The notes under the pieces: generated by a model
Seen by the model: the letters and a program-made list of their open reading frames with translations, nothing else
Database searches by the model: none
Told to the model about the DNA's origin: nothing
Shown: piece by piece, positions 1 through 5,226 of the stretch
Numbering within the stretch: the stretch's first letter is position 1
Layout of the letters: every line of letters starts with the position of its first letter
Source: a virus
DNA: 22,424 nucleotides
IMG/VR virus record: IMGVR_UViG_3300028773_000063
Coordinates: 1 to 22,424 of that record
Reading direction: 5' to 3' (one strand)
Translations under genes and position numbers: made by a program

Positions 1-264
1 CACGACGCCCTCGCCGCCCACGACGCCCTCGCCGCCCACGACGCCCTCGACGCCAGCGCCGCCAGCGACGCCCGCGACGCCCTCGCCGCCCTCGCCGCCC
101 GCGACGCCCTCGACGCCCGCGCCGCCCGCGCCGCCAGCGCCGCCCACGCCGCCCTCGACGCCAGCGACGCCAGCGACGCCCGCGCCGCCCGCGCCGCCCG
201 CGCCGCCCACGACGCCAGCGCCGCCCGCGCCGCCCTCGCCGCCAGCGCCGCCAGCGACGCCCTC
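1..264 (+). repeat. 9-bp coding minisatellite, 29 units visible
   Basis: There are 29 consecutive 9-base units from 1 to 261, plus a trailing CTC codon. The unit is (CAC, CTC, CGC or AGC)-(GAC or GCC)-GCC. By direct count the first codon is His 5, Leu 8, Arg 8 and Ser 8 times, and the second is Asp 13 and Ala 16 times. The third is always Ala. All codons end in C, and no insertion or deletion breaks the phase. Variation is confined to bases 1, 2 and 5 of the unit. All three forward frames are free of stops here; the frame is fixed by continuity with the downstream domain. The array runs off the left edge, so total copy number is unknown. Confidence 0.95.
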
Positions 265-1014
265 GTTACTTTCTCACCGCTACACAGTTTTGCAGAGTGG
301 TGCATCTATCGGCGCACCTGGTGGTGGACTGGTGAATTGTCCTGGTTCAGCACGACGCACGTAGGTGCGGTGCAATTACAGAAGCCGACTGTGCTTCATT
401 GGAGCCAGCACGTATTCGATGCCTACGTTTCAGGGGCATGGCTGCTGGTATGGACAGACACCACCTTGTACTGGATCGCAAAACCCACCGTGACGACAGA
501 GCTTGTGAATGGTCGCAGACAACTGCACAACGCGACCGGTCCGACCTTGGAGTGCGACGTGCAGAATCTCTACTTCTGGCACGGCGTGATGGTGCCGGCG
601 TTCGTGGTAGTGAAGCCTGAGTGGATTACGCTCAAGCATATCGAGACCGAGGACAATGCCGAAGTACGCCGCGTGATGATCGAGCGTTATGGTACGGCGC
701 GATACATCAAGGATTCAGGGGCTGAAGTGGTTCACGAACTTCCGGACAACTATTACGTCAAGGGGCTGCAAGGCGCGAAGCTTTATCGCAAACCGCGCAA
801 GGATGATTCAGACATCATCATGATCTCGGTCGCCAACTCCACGCCAGAGCCCGACGGTAGCATCAAGCAGTACATGCTGCGCATACAGCCCGACGCGTAC
901 AACGGAGCAGCGGCCAAGGATTGTCACGCGGCCATGGCGTCTACGTGGCGGCGGCAGGATGGGACGCTGTATTTCAGCAAGCCGCAGGACTACCGCCCCG
1001 AGTTTGAATCATGA
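1..1014 (+). CDS. Ala-rich tripeptide-repeat protein with DUF6745-like C-terminal domain (5' end outside window)
   Basis: The frame is open from the first base, so the gene begins left of the window and the in-frame TTG at 337 need not be its start. The first 87 codons are an uninterrupted x-[A/D]-A tripeptide repeat (see the repeat entry). A Trp-rich linker (RRTWWWTGELSWF) follows, then a domain with LHNATGPTLE, YFWHGVMVP, NAEVRRVMIERYG and NSTPEPDGSIKQYMLR. I associate these motifs with the DUF6745 family, whose members often have Ala-rich repetitive N-termini; this is from memory, not a search. Function is unknown. There is no signal peptide or membrane segment in the visible part. The TGA stop overlaps the next start as ATGA (1011-1014), so the two genes are probably translationally coupled. 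I am sure it is coding and moderately sure of the family. Confidence 0.85.
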   Translation, partial: HDALAAHDALAAHDALDASAASDARDALAALAARDALDARAARAASAAHAALDASDASDARAARAARAAHDASAARAALAASAASDALVTFSPLHSFAEWCIYRRTWWWTGELSWFSTTHVGAVQLQKPTVLHWSQHVFDAYVSGAWLLVWTDTTLYWIAKPTVTTELVNGRRQLHNATGPTLECDVQNLYFWHGVMVPAFVVVKPEWITLKHIETEDNAEVRRVMIERYGTARYIKDSGAEVVHELPDNYYVKGLQGAKLYRKPRKDDSDIIMISVANSTPEPDGSIKQYMLRIQPDAYNGAAAKDCHAAMASTWRRQDGTLYFSKPQDYRPEFES

Positions 1015-1322
1015 GCGCAGAGCATCGGGCTGAAGATCAGCGGGTCGTTTGTTCCGCGGTGCGGCACGCCGACGGCCGGATGGTCTGCGGCCCTCGGCAC
1101 CTAGACGGCATCATGTGGGCTCAGATCCTAGGGATGACCTACGAGGACTTCGCGCGCCTTCAGCGGCTGAACGCCCTGCCGCCCTTGCCGGACGAAGCCA
1201 AAGGGTGGGCGAAAGCCGAGCAGGGATTCATTGACCAGTTCGGGACGTTCCTTACGCGCGAGGAAGCCGCCAAGATCGTCGGGAAGCCCTCGGGCGTGCT
1301 CTACAGCGAGGATCTTTATTAA
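1011..1322 (+). CDS. small phage hypothetical protein, 103 aa
   Basis: The ATG at 1011 overlaps the upstream stop as ATGA, which supports this start. The protein has an N-terminal stretch VVCSAVRHADGRMVCG with two Cys, and a C-terminal half EQGFIDQFGTFLTREEAAK ending in LYSEDLY. I recognise this layout (Cys-containing start, 'F-hydrophobic-T-R-E-E-A' helix, 'LYSE-LY' end) from small uncharacterised proteins in many phages of proteobacteria. I know no function for it. There is no signal peptide or membrane segment. It is soluble and probably cytoplasmic, lying within the left-arm accessory operon. Its stop shares one base with the next start (TAATG). Confidence 0.8.
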   Translation: MSAEHRAEDQRVVCSAVRHADGRMVCGPRHLDGIMWAQILGMTYEDFARLQRLNALPPLPDEAKGWAKAEQGFIDQFGTFLTREEAAKIVGKPSGVLYSEDLY

Positions 1323-1663
1323 TGCCTGCTCCGCTGTCATCGAAACCGTTTAACGGCCTAACCGAGGCTGAGGCAGAACAGACGCTCGTGTGCGATGCGC
1401 ATCCAGATTGCGATTGGTCAGGCCCCATGGCAGAGACCGTTGAGGTCGATACTCTAATCTGCTGCCCAAAGTGCAAGTCCGCCGTAACTACGGCCCGGGG
1501 CCTCAGCACGCAGGAATATAGGGCCGTGTGGCGAGTCCTGCGCCTTGTAGACGGCTATCTGAGTGAAATGCCGCAGGAGACCTTACACGGGCACGGGGGC
1601 GGCTTTATGACAATAGCCGAGCTTCGGCAACACGTTCAGGGGGCACTGGGATTACTGGAATAG
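1322..1663 (+). CDS. hypothetical protein with Cys-rich zinc-ribbon-like segment, 113 aa
   Basis: The ATG at 1322 shares a base with the preceding TAA (TAATG), fixing the start. Cys residues cluster at residues 24, 30, 47, 48 and 51 (VCDAHPDCDW and LICCPKCKSA), which could bind one zinc ion as a small ribbon. The C-terminal half is a predicted helical segment (EYRAVWRVLRLVDGYL, then TIAELRQHVQGALGLLE). I do not recognise the family. A zinc-binding regulatory or nucleic-acid-binding role is only a guess from the Cys pairs. The gene sits in the tightly packed left-arm operon, 5 bases before the next gene. Confidence 0.75.
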   Translation: MPAPLSSKPFNGLTEAEAEQTLVCDAHPDCDWSGPMAETVEVDTLICCPKCKSAVTTARGLSTQEYRAVWRVLRLVDGYLSEMPQETLHGHGGGFMTIAELRQHVQGALGLLE

Positions 1664-1668
1664 CTCAC

Positions 1669-2094
1669 ATGACCAAGGATCATCGACTCAAAGGGGCTCT
1701 GGCGAACATAGAGCGCCGTGCTCAGGCTGGCGGAAACGCCTTCAACGAGTTCTGGCCGGCCGAAAGGCTGGTGGACTTCAAGGCGTCCCGGACCATGTAC
1801 CAGCGGGCCAATCATCAGCTCTACTTCCGGTTTATCTCAGCCTCACAGCCGGTTATCTACGGGCCAGCCCCGGTGCTGCCGGTGGGGACTCTCCTGCCCG
1901 GAGACCTCGGTACCGGCATGGGGCCCTACAAGCGTCCGGGGCAGGTCTTCGGTGAGCGCGATCCTGTGAGCCCGTACCTGACCTCGCGCGCCGCCGCTGT
2001 CCCACCGCTGCTGAGTTTGCCCAGTAAAGCCCCCGCCGCTGTCCCACCGCCTCAGTCCCTCCAAGGCCCCGCCTATGCAGCCGCGTCCTGGTGA
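1669..2094 (+). CDS. hypothetical protein with Pro/Ala-rich tail, 141 aa
   Basis: The ATG at 1669 lies 5 bases after the previous stop, with no clear Shine-Dalgarno sequence. The N-terminal third is charged and probably helical (HRLKGALANIERRAQAGG), followed by an aromatic segment FNEFWPAERLVDFK. The middle is Gly/Pro-rich, and the last 40 residues are low complexity with a short in-frame duplication (AAVPP repeated 14 residues later). No known domain is evident. The 3' end overlaps a possible 29-codon ORF in another frame (2075-2164). The coding call rests on operon packing and the uninterrupted frame; function is unknown. Confidence 0.65.
   Translation: MTKDHRLKGALANIERRAQAGGNAFNEFWPAERLVDFKASRTMYQRANHQLYFRFISASQPVIYGPAPVLPVGTLLPGDLGTGMGPYKRPGQVFGERDPVSPYLTSRAAAVPPLLSLPSKAPAAVPPPQSLQGPAYAAASW
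1991..2050 (+). repeat. 18-bp direct repeat, two copies 42 bp apart
   Basis: CCGCCGCTGTCCCACCGC occurs at 1991-2008 and again at 2033-2050. The 42-base offset is a multiple of three, so both copies encode the same AAVPP-like peptide in the Pro/Ala-rich tail of the 1669-2094 gene. It looks like a local in-frame duplication that has since diverged between the copies. Confidence 0.8.
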
Positions 2095-2164
2095 AGGCCC
2101 GTGCCCGCTGTGCGGGCGCACGGACGCCCACAGTCACTATTCAGGGCCTTGGTGGATGACATGA
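2075..2164 (+). CDS. 29-residue CPLC zinc-knuckle-like miniprotein
   Basis: ATG at 2075 to TGA at 2162-2164 encodes 29 residues with the core GPCPLCGRTDAHSHY. This has a CxxC pair followed by two His, a plausible single zinc site. The stop overlaps the next gene's ATG at 2161 as ATGA, the same junction type used throughout this arm. That is the main argument that it is translated. It starts inside the end of the 1669-2094 gene, with a 20-base overlap. I see no strong Shine-Dalgarno sequence, so it may depend on coupling. Function is unknown, and it could be chance. Confidence 0.5.
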   Translation: MQPRPGEGPCPLCGRTDAHSHYSGPWWMT

Positions 2165-2535
2165 GCGAGCAGCCGACTTCAAATCTTGTGAGCACGCTGC
2201 GGGAAGTATTGCGCGCTGACCCGGCACGAGATAGTCGCAATGTCCGCCTTGCCCTGAGCGACGCCATAGGCGAGATCGAGCGGCTTCGGGCAGCGCTGGA
2301 GCGCATCATGCACGGCCATAACGTCCATGCCGAGGACATGCAGAAGCTGGCGGCGGCAACGCTAGCAGGAGCACCGGACGACTCGTCCGACGGACCCGGC
2401 GAGGAAGATGGGCCGTGGGCTGCTGGCTATAACGAACGCGCCGGACTATGCCCGCACGGCATGAGGCTCGCTGACAACACCTGCGGACCGTGCTCCAAGG
2501 GACTACCGAATAAAACAAAACCGGAGCATCCATGA
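2161..2535 (+). CDS. hypothetical protein with coiled-coil segment and C-terminal Cys motifs, 124 aa
   Basis: The frame is open from a GTG at 2101. I prefer the ATG at 2161 because it forms an ATGA overlap with the 29-codon ORF and gives the natural N-terminus MSEQPTSNLV. The protein contains a heptad-like helix AIGEIERLRAALERI, common in small phage proteins. An acidic linker (DDSSDGPGEEDGPW) follows, then a tail with CPHGMRLADNTCGPC, whose three Cys and one His could hold a metal. No signal or membrane segment is present and the family is not recognised. It ends in an ATGA overlap with the next gene. Confidence 0.7.
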   Translation: MSEQPTSNLVSTLREVLRADPARDSRNVRLALSDAIGEIERLRAALERIMHGHNVHAEDMQKLAAATLAGAPDDSSDGPGEEDGPWAAGYNERAGLCPHGMRLADNTCGPCSKGLPNKTKPEHP

Positions 2536-2789
2536 GGATCATCTACGGCAACGGCCCAACCAAGTATGGTCCAGGCGTTGATATCCGGCTGACCGGCGAC
2601 GAGGTAGCCATTGCGATTATGGCTTGGCTGGTCGCCAAAGGCGTTCACGTCGATGGCCCCCGGACGGTCACGGTCAACGGCGAGTTGTGCAATAACGGGC
2701 GCGTGTACGTAGATCCCTCCGGCTTCGCCATCACTCCAAAGGGTCGGAAGCTATCAGGCAGAGGCGCTGAGAACGGGTCCAATGAATAA
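2532..2789 (+). CDS. small phage hypothetical protein, 85 aa
   Basis: The ATG at 2532 overlaps the upstream TGA (ATGA). The sequence is DIRLTGDEVAIAIMAWLVAKG, then VHVDGPRTVTVNGELC and GRVYVDPSGFAI. A helix followed by beta strands (HVDGPRTVTVNG) is a pattern I have met in uncharacterised proteins of many phages. It is predicted soluble with one alpha/beta unit. No function is known to me. Its last 8 bases overlap the next gene, whose ATG is at 2782. Confidence 0.75.
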   Translation: MRIIYGNGPTKYGPGVDIRLTGDEVAIAIMAWLVAKGVHVDGPRTVTVNGELCNNGRVYVDPSGFAITPKGRKLSGRGAENGSNE

Positions 2790-2988
2790 AATCAACCAGA
2801 GGTGGGAGCAGTTCACCGCAGAAGCCGAGCGCCGGGGTTGCGATGTGCGGGTGGCTTACCACACAGACAGCGGCATCTGGCACGCTCTGGATCGTTCCAA
2901 GGCGCCTGCGCGTGTACCTTTAGGTCAGTGGACTGATGTTGAGGGTGGGACTGCCGAATGGTTGGCGGAGAATGGGCAAGAACCATGA
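2782..2988 (+). CDS. small hypothetical protein, 68 aa
   Basis: The ATG at 2782 lies within the last codons of the preceding gene (8-base overlap). The protein is mostly charged and aromatic (NQRWEQFTAEAERRGCDVRV), with no membrane segment or obvious motif. Its end overlaps the next miniprotein (ATGATGA around 2985-2988). The coding call rests on position in the packed operon and the uninterrupted frame. Function is unknown. Confidence 0.65.
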   Translation: MNKINQRWEQFTAEAERRGCDVRVAYHTDSGIWHALDRSKAPARVPLGQWTDVEGGTAEWLAENGQEP

Positions 2989-3104
2989 TGCATGAGATAC
3001 GAGTGTGGCTTGGTGGGTGCCTTTTGGTCGGCGGTTGGGCGGTCGCTGCTGAAATCGCAAAATGGCTTGGGGCCCATTGGGCGTTCGAACTTCGCCGGCA
3101 CTGA
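2985..3104 (+). CDS. 39-residue single-pass membrane miniprotein
   Basis: ATG at 2985 (ATGATG, overlapping the previous stop at 2986-2988) runs to TGA at 3102-3104. The next gene's ATG follows immediately at 3105. The peptide has a short charged N-terminus, a hydrophobic Gly/Ala/Trp-rich stretch (VWLGGCLLVGGWAVAAEIA) and a basic end FELRRH. That layout suits a single inner-membrane helix with a basic, probably cytoplasmic, C-terminus. It exactly fills what would otherwise be a 116-base hole in a gap-free operon. Function is unknown; candidates include a small membrane effector such as an exclusion factor or lysis modulator, but this is inference only. Confidence 0.6.
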   Translation: MMHEIRVWLGGCLLVGGWAVAAEIAKWLGAHWAFELRRH

Positions 3105-3416
3105 ATGAACATCCTGCAGCTACTCGACAGGCGTCCTGACGTACCGCTCAAATTGCGGCTCATGGCTGTTCAGGGTGGCCTCTGCTGGATTTGTCACAAG
3201 CCGATCTGTTTGGAGAAGGGCTGCATGAACTATGCCACTAGGGACCATATACAGCCGGTGAAGCATGGCGGCACAGCGCAATCAAATATTCTGCTGGCTC
3301 ATTTCGCCTGCAATGTCGCGAGACAGGCCCCGAAGCTAATGGAAAAGCGCAGAACCTATATGGAGTGGGCGCTCTCGCGCGTCAGGCGAGCAGCTCCAAC
3401 CGTGTCAGATGAATAG
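3105..3416 (+). CDS. HNH endonuclease-like protein, 103 aa
   Basis: The protein shows the HNH signature in order: CWIC (Cys27 and Cys30), RDHIQPVKHGG (Asp47-His48, the His expected to be catalytic), Asn61 in SNILLAH, and His66 with Cys69-Asn70 in AHFACN. The second zinc pair appears as His-x2-Cys and not the usual Cys-x2-Cys, while the Asn and His of the beta-beta-alpha metal fold are present. Such enzymes cut DNA using a divalent metal. In phages they act as homing endonucleases or as packaging and degradation nucleases. The small size, with no extra DNA-binding domain, suits a free-standing HNH. It begins one base after the upstream stop. Confidence 0.85.
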   Translation: MNILQLLDRRPDVPLKLRLMAVQGGLCWICHKPICLEKGCMNYATRDHIQPVKHGGTAQSNILLAHFACNVARQAPKLMEKRRTYMEWALSRVRRAAPTVSDE

Positions 3417-3430
3417 AAATCCGGTTGAGC

Positions 3431-3640
3431 ATGCTTGATTTCATACGCGCATGGATCTGGCTACCGTCCCGCGAGGGGAAGTCCTACGGCTTCGCCTCGG
3501 GCTCTGAGCGCAGACGCTGGTTCGAGCGCGGGTCGGTGGAGGTTAACGGGCGGAAAGCGGCTGCGGACGATCCGTGGCCCTCAGAAACAGATAGTGTCGT
3601 ACTGCATCCCAGTGGCCGGCACAGAACGACACTCGTTTAG
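3431..3640 (+). CDS. small phage hypothetical protein, S4-like 'RRWFxxGxVxxNG' motif, 69 aa
   Basis: I chose the ATG at 3431; an in-frame TTG at 3425 would add two residues. The core SERRRWFERGSVEVNGRKA resembles the turn of S4-type RNA-binding domains (R-x-W-hydrophobic-x2-G-x-V-x-hydrophobic-N-G). Small phage proteins with an N-terminal WLPSRE-like segment followed by this motif are familiar, but I know no function. No membrane segment is predicted. A shifted-frame ORF over the same bases reads as low-quality basic/Ser-rich sequence and was discarded. Confidence 0.7.
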   Translation: MLDFIRAWIWLPSREGKSYGFASGSERRRWFERGSVEVNGRKAAADDPWPSETDSVVLHPSGRHRTTLV

Positions 3641-3652
3641 AGACTCCGCACC

Positions 3653-3757
3653 ATGAATCTAGAAGTAGATGCGCCGCATGGGTTCGACTGGCGTGAATGT
3701 GTGAGGGAATGCATCACTAGCGCACGCTCAGCCGTAACCGTGGACGTTAAGCCATGA
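3653..3757 (+). CDS. 34-residue hypothetical protein
   Basis: The ATG at 3653 is 12 bases after the previous stop. The TGA at 3755-3757 overlaps the next ATG at 3754 (ATGA). The peptide begins MNLEVDAPHGFDWRECVREC and ends in TVDVKP, with two Cys four residues apart. The ATGA junction and the lack of any other gene in this stretch support translation. There is no strong Shine-Dalgarno sequence and no recognisable motif. Confidence 0.45.
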   Translation: MNLEVDAPHGFDWRECVRECITSARSAVTVDVKP

Positions 3758-3894
3758 TAATACCTACGGCTGGGTGGATTTTGGCCCGCAGCTATCAGCT
3801 GGCGCGGTTCGATGTCACTAACGAGTTTGGCGTGCGTTTGGTCGGTTGGGCCTATATCGGCCCACCGGAATCACAGTCCGAGGGACAGAAATGA
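3754..3894 (+). CDS. 46-residue hypothetical protein
   Basis: The ATG at 3754 overlaps the preceding stop (ATGA). The TGA at 3892-3894 overlaps the following ATG at 3891 (ATGA). The peptide (MIIPTAGWILARSYQLARF, ending ESQSEGQK) is weakly amphipathic with a Gly/Trp/Tyr segment near the middle. No family is recognised. The two flanking ATGA junctions are the main evidence that this short frame is used. Confidence 0.5.
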   Translation: MIIPTAGWILARSYQLARFDVTNEFGVRLVGWAYIGPPESQSEGQK

Positions 3895-4172
3895 GATATG
3901 AGACTCGTTGGCGTCGCCGCGCTAGAGAGCGCGAACAATGGCACGTCAAATTCGCTCTGTTCCCAAGGGAGATTGGTGCCGAGAGCGTATGGCTAGAGAA
4001 TTATTGGCGTCGATGGTGTCCTGGGCCTTATGTGACTGAAGATGACCGCATAGACGCTATCTATGCCGCAATGGCCGGATGTAATTGGGGCTATTGGGAA
4101 TACAGTTTGCAGCCCCCGAAGTCGCCCGATAGGGACGAGAAAGTTGTTTCCATAAGAAGGCTCACCGTTTAA
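3891..4172 (+). CDS. small basic/aromatic hypothetical protein, 93 aa
   Basis: The frame is open from 3846, but I place the start at ATG 3891 because it overlaps the upstream stop as ATGA and gives MRYETRWRRRAREREQW. The N-terminus is strongly basic and the protein is rich in Trp and Tyr (WLENYWRRW, NWGYWEYSL). Nucleic-acid binding is possible from the basic start but unproven. It is the last gene of the plus-strand arm, and the facing minus-strand gene ends 66 bases further on. Confidence 0.65.
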   Translation: MRYETRWRRRAREREQWHVKFALFPREIGAESVWLENYWRRWCPGPYVTEDDRIDAIYAAMAGCNWGYWEYSLQPPKSPDRDEKVVSIRRLTV

Positions 4173-4190
4173 CTCAAGTCCTGAGCAGGA

Positions 4191-4223
4191 AATAAAAACA
4201 ATTCGCCCTCCCCTGCGCGGCGA
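4191..4223 (-). terminator. weak candidate intrinsic terminator between convergent arms
   Basis: On the minus strand, TCGCC and GGCGA (4219-4223 and 4203-4207 in window numbering) can form a 5-bp stem with an 11-base loop. It is followed by ATTGTTTTTATTT. It lies just past the stop of the last minus-strand gene, where a late-transcript terminator is expected. The stem is short, so this is tentative. A separate 12-base inverted repeat TCCTGAGCAGGA (4179-4190) sits after the last plus-strand stop but has no T-run on that strand. Confidence 0.3.
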
Positions 4224-4237
4224 CGAAAGGGAAATTC

Positions 4238-4417
4238 CTACTTTTCGTCCTTGCCGTTCTTCTCGAAGATTTTGGCGGCTTCTAGACGATCAGGATGGAA
4301 GAGCAAGTCCCTAGTCGACCAAATGATCTGGCCGGACGAGGTGACCGTCGGGGATTCAGAAATCGTGATCTGCCCGCCAGAGGGCTGTATCACAACTTCC
4401 GCAGGATTGTTGGCCAT
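4238..4417 (-). CDS. small hypothetical protein, 59 aa
   Basis: The frame is open further back to 4537. The ATG at 4417 has a GGAG just upstream (very close spacing) and begins a normal-looking protein, MANNPAEVVIQPSGGQITI. The extension before it is Ser/Arg-rich with a GTG start and no ribosome site. The product is Thr/Ser/Ile-rich and probably beta-structured, then ends in a charged helix RLEAAKIFEKNGKDEK. No family is recognised. It is separated from the lysis genes by about 200 bases, so it may have its own signals. Confidence 0.5.
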   Translation of the reverse strand: MANNPAEVVIQPSGGQITISESPTVTSSGQIIWSTRDLLFHPDRLEAAKIFEKNGKDEK

Positions 4418-4618
4418 AGCTCCAGACCCGCTGCTAAGGTCCGACCATAGTATCTTTAGGGAACGCATAAAGTGTGATAGGTGGCTAGGAAAGGTAAAAC
4501 TTCCTTCCCGCAAGCAAGTTTCATGCCTAGCTGGCACTACTAAATACTGGGCTCAGATCCACCAAAAACAATCCCGAAGCTCAATAGTAATCTCTTTCCC
4601 GCACCGAGGTGAGCCAAT
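4418..4618. other. 200-base stretch without a convincing gene
   Basis: This lies between the secreted-protein gene and the 59-residue gene. The plus-strand ORF crossing it also runs antisense through both neighbours and has no family features. I see no convincing -35/-10 pair and no strong hairpin with a T-run on either strand. GGCTCA (4550-4555) and TGAGCC (4610-4615) are an inverted pair, but too far apart to act as a simple terminator. Confidence 0.4.
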
Positions 4619-4882
4619 TCATTGTCGGTGGGTTCCCACGCGCGGGGCCATCACGAGATCCCCTTCGCTTGCGGTCGGGAGTGCGATCATGAGGGCCTTG
4701 GGGATCGCTTCCTTGCAAGAGGCTTCGTCCTTGAATAGATACGAATCCACATACGTCACTTCGAGCGTCTTGGGTGCGTACCAGTAGACGTGAAGAACGG
4801 CGGCATTGCCGAGGGTGCGGGGCTGGTGCTGTTCGTCAGCATTTGCGGTAGCGGCCAGTAAGAGTGCAATCAAGTATTTCAC
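4619..4882 (-). CDS. small secreted/periplasmic protein of the lysis region, 87 aa
   Basis: The start is GTG at 4882. It overlaps the stop of the upstream gene as GTGA (4879-4882) and has AGAAGG 8 bases upstream. From there the protein begins with a classic signal peptide: Lys2, hydrophobic core YLIALLLAAT, and a probable cleavage after ANA before DEQHQ. A longer frame to 4933 would bury this signal behind charged residues and is less likely. The mature part is about 70 residues with one Cys (EASCKEA), so it is predicted periplasmic. I do not recognise the family. Its place at the end of the lysis cassette suggests a periplasmic role in lysis or exclusion of other phages, but that is inference. 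Confidence 0.65.
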   Translation of the reverse strand: MKYLIALLLAATANADEQHQPRTLGNAAVLHVYWYAPKTLEVTYVDSYLFKDEASCKEAIPKALMIALPTASEGDLVMAPRVGTHRQ

Positions 4883-5226
4883 TGATGTTTCCTTCTCACG
4901 TTGATGTCGGCCCCCTCTTCTGCTCTTTCCCACTTGCGCGATTGTTCATCGACGCGGCGTTCAAGATCGTTCACCCTCTCCTGCAGCACCGCGGCTGAGG
5001 TGTCGCGTGTGGGCAGGGAATCGATCTTGGTGGTAAGTTCGGCTACGCGCTGCTCGAGGCGATCGATCTTTCCCGTAAGACCTTCCCAGAACGCACCGGC
5101 CGCCCACACGAAGCCGATAAAGCTGAACACCGCAAGCACAAACCTGTAGTTGACGGATGCCCATGAGGCGCCCTTCTGGAGCGTCCTTAAGGTCGCCGTG
5201 AAGGTTTCATCGGGCTTGGTATCCAC
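4879..5226 (-). CDS. membrane-anchored coiled-coil protein of the lysis cassette, 115 aa
   Basis: GTG start at 5226, overlapping the end of Rz by 20 bases. The protein has a short N-terminal charged segment, one membrane helix around residues 28-48 (YRFVLAVFSFIGFVWAAGAF), then a long charged coiled coil (KIDRLEQRVAELTTKIDSL and VLQERVNDLERRVDEQ). This layout occurs in small phage membrane proteins of lysis regions, such as i-spanin-like or accessory holin proteins. A true Rz is already present next door, so this is an additional component. Topology and role are not settled by sequence. It is coupled to the following secreted protein by a GTGA overlap. Confidence 0.7.
   Translation of the reverse strand: MDTKPDETFTATLRTLQKGASWASVNYRFVLAVFSFIGFVWAAGAFWEGLTGKIDRLEQRVAELTTKIDSLPTRDTSAAVLQERVNDLERRVDEQSRKWERAEEGADINVRRKHQ

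Noticed and set aside
1-264. CRISPR array or non-coding satellite
   Set aside because: No spacer/repeat alternation; units are 9 bp, strictly in frame and continuous with a coding domain.
337-1014. TTG start at 337 for the first gene
   Set aside because: The same frame stays open to base 1 through a regular coding repeat, so 337 is internal.
2101-2535. GTG start at 2101
   Set aside because: ATG at 2161 forms the ATGA junction used throughout this arm and gives a more natural N-terminus.
4179-4190. Inverted repeat TCCTGAGCAGGA as a plus-strand terminator
   Set aside because: Stem too short and followed by A-rich, not T-rich, sequence on the plus strand.
4251-4787. 178-codon plus-strand open frame over the 4418-4618 gap
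   Set aside because: It runs antisense through the 59-residue gene and most of the secreted-protein gene, which has a signal peptide and ribosome site; its own product has no family features.
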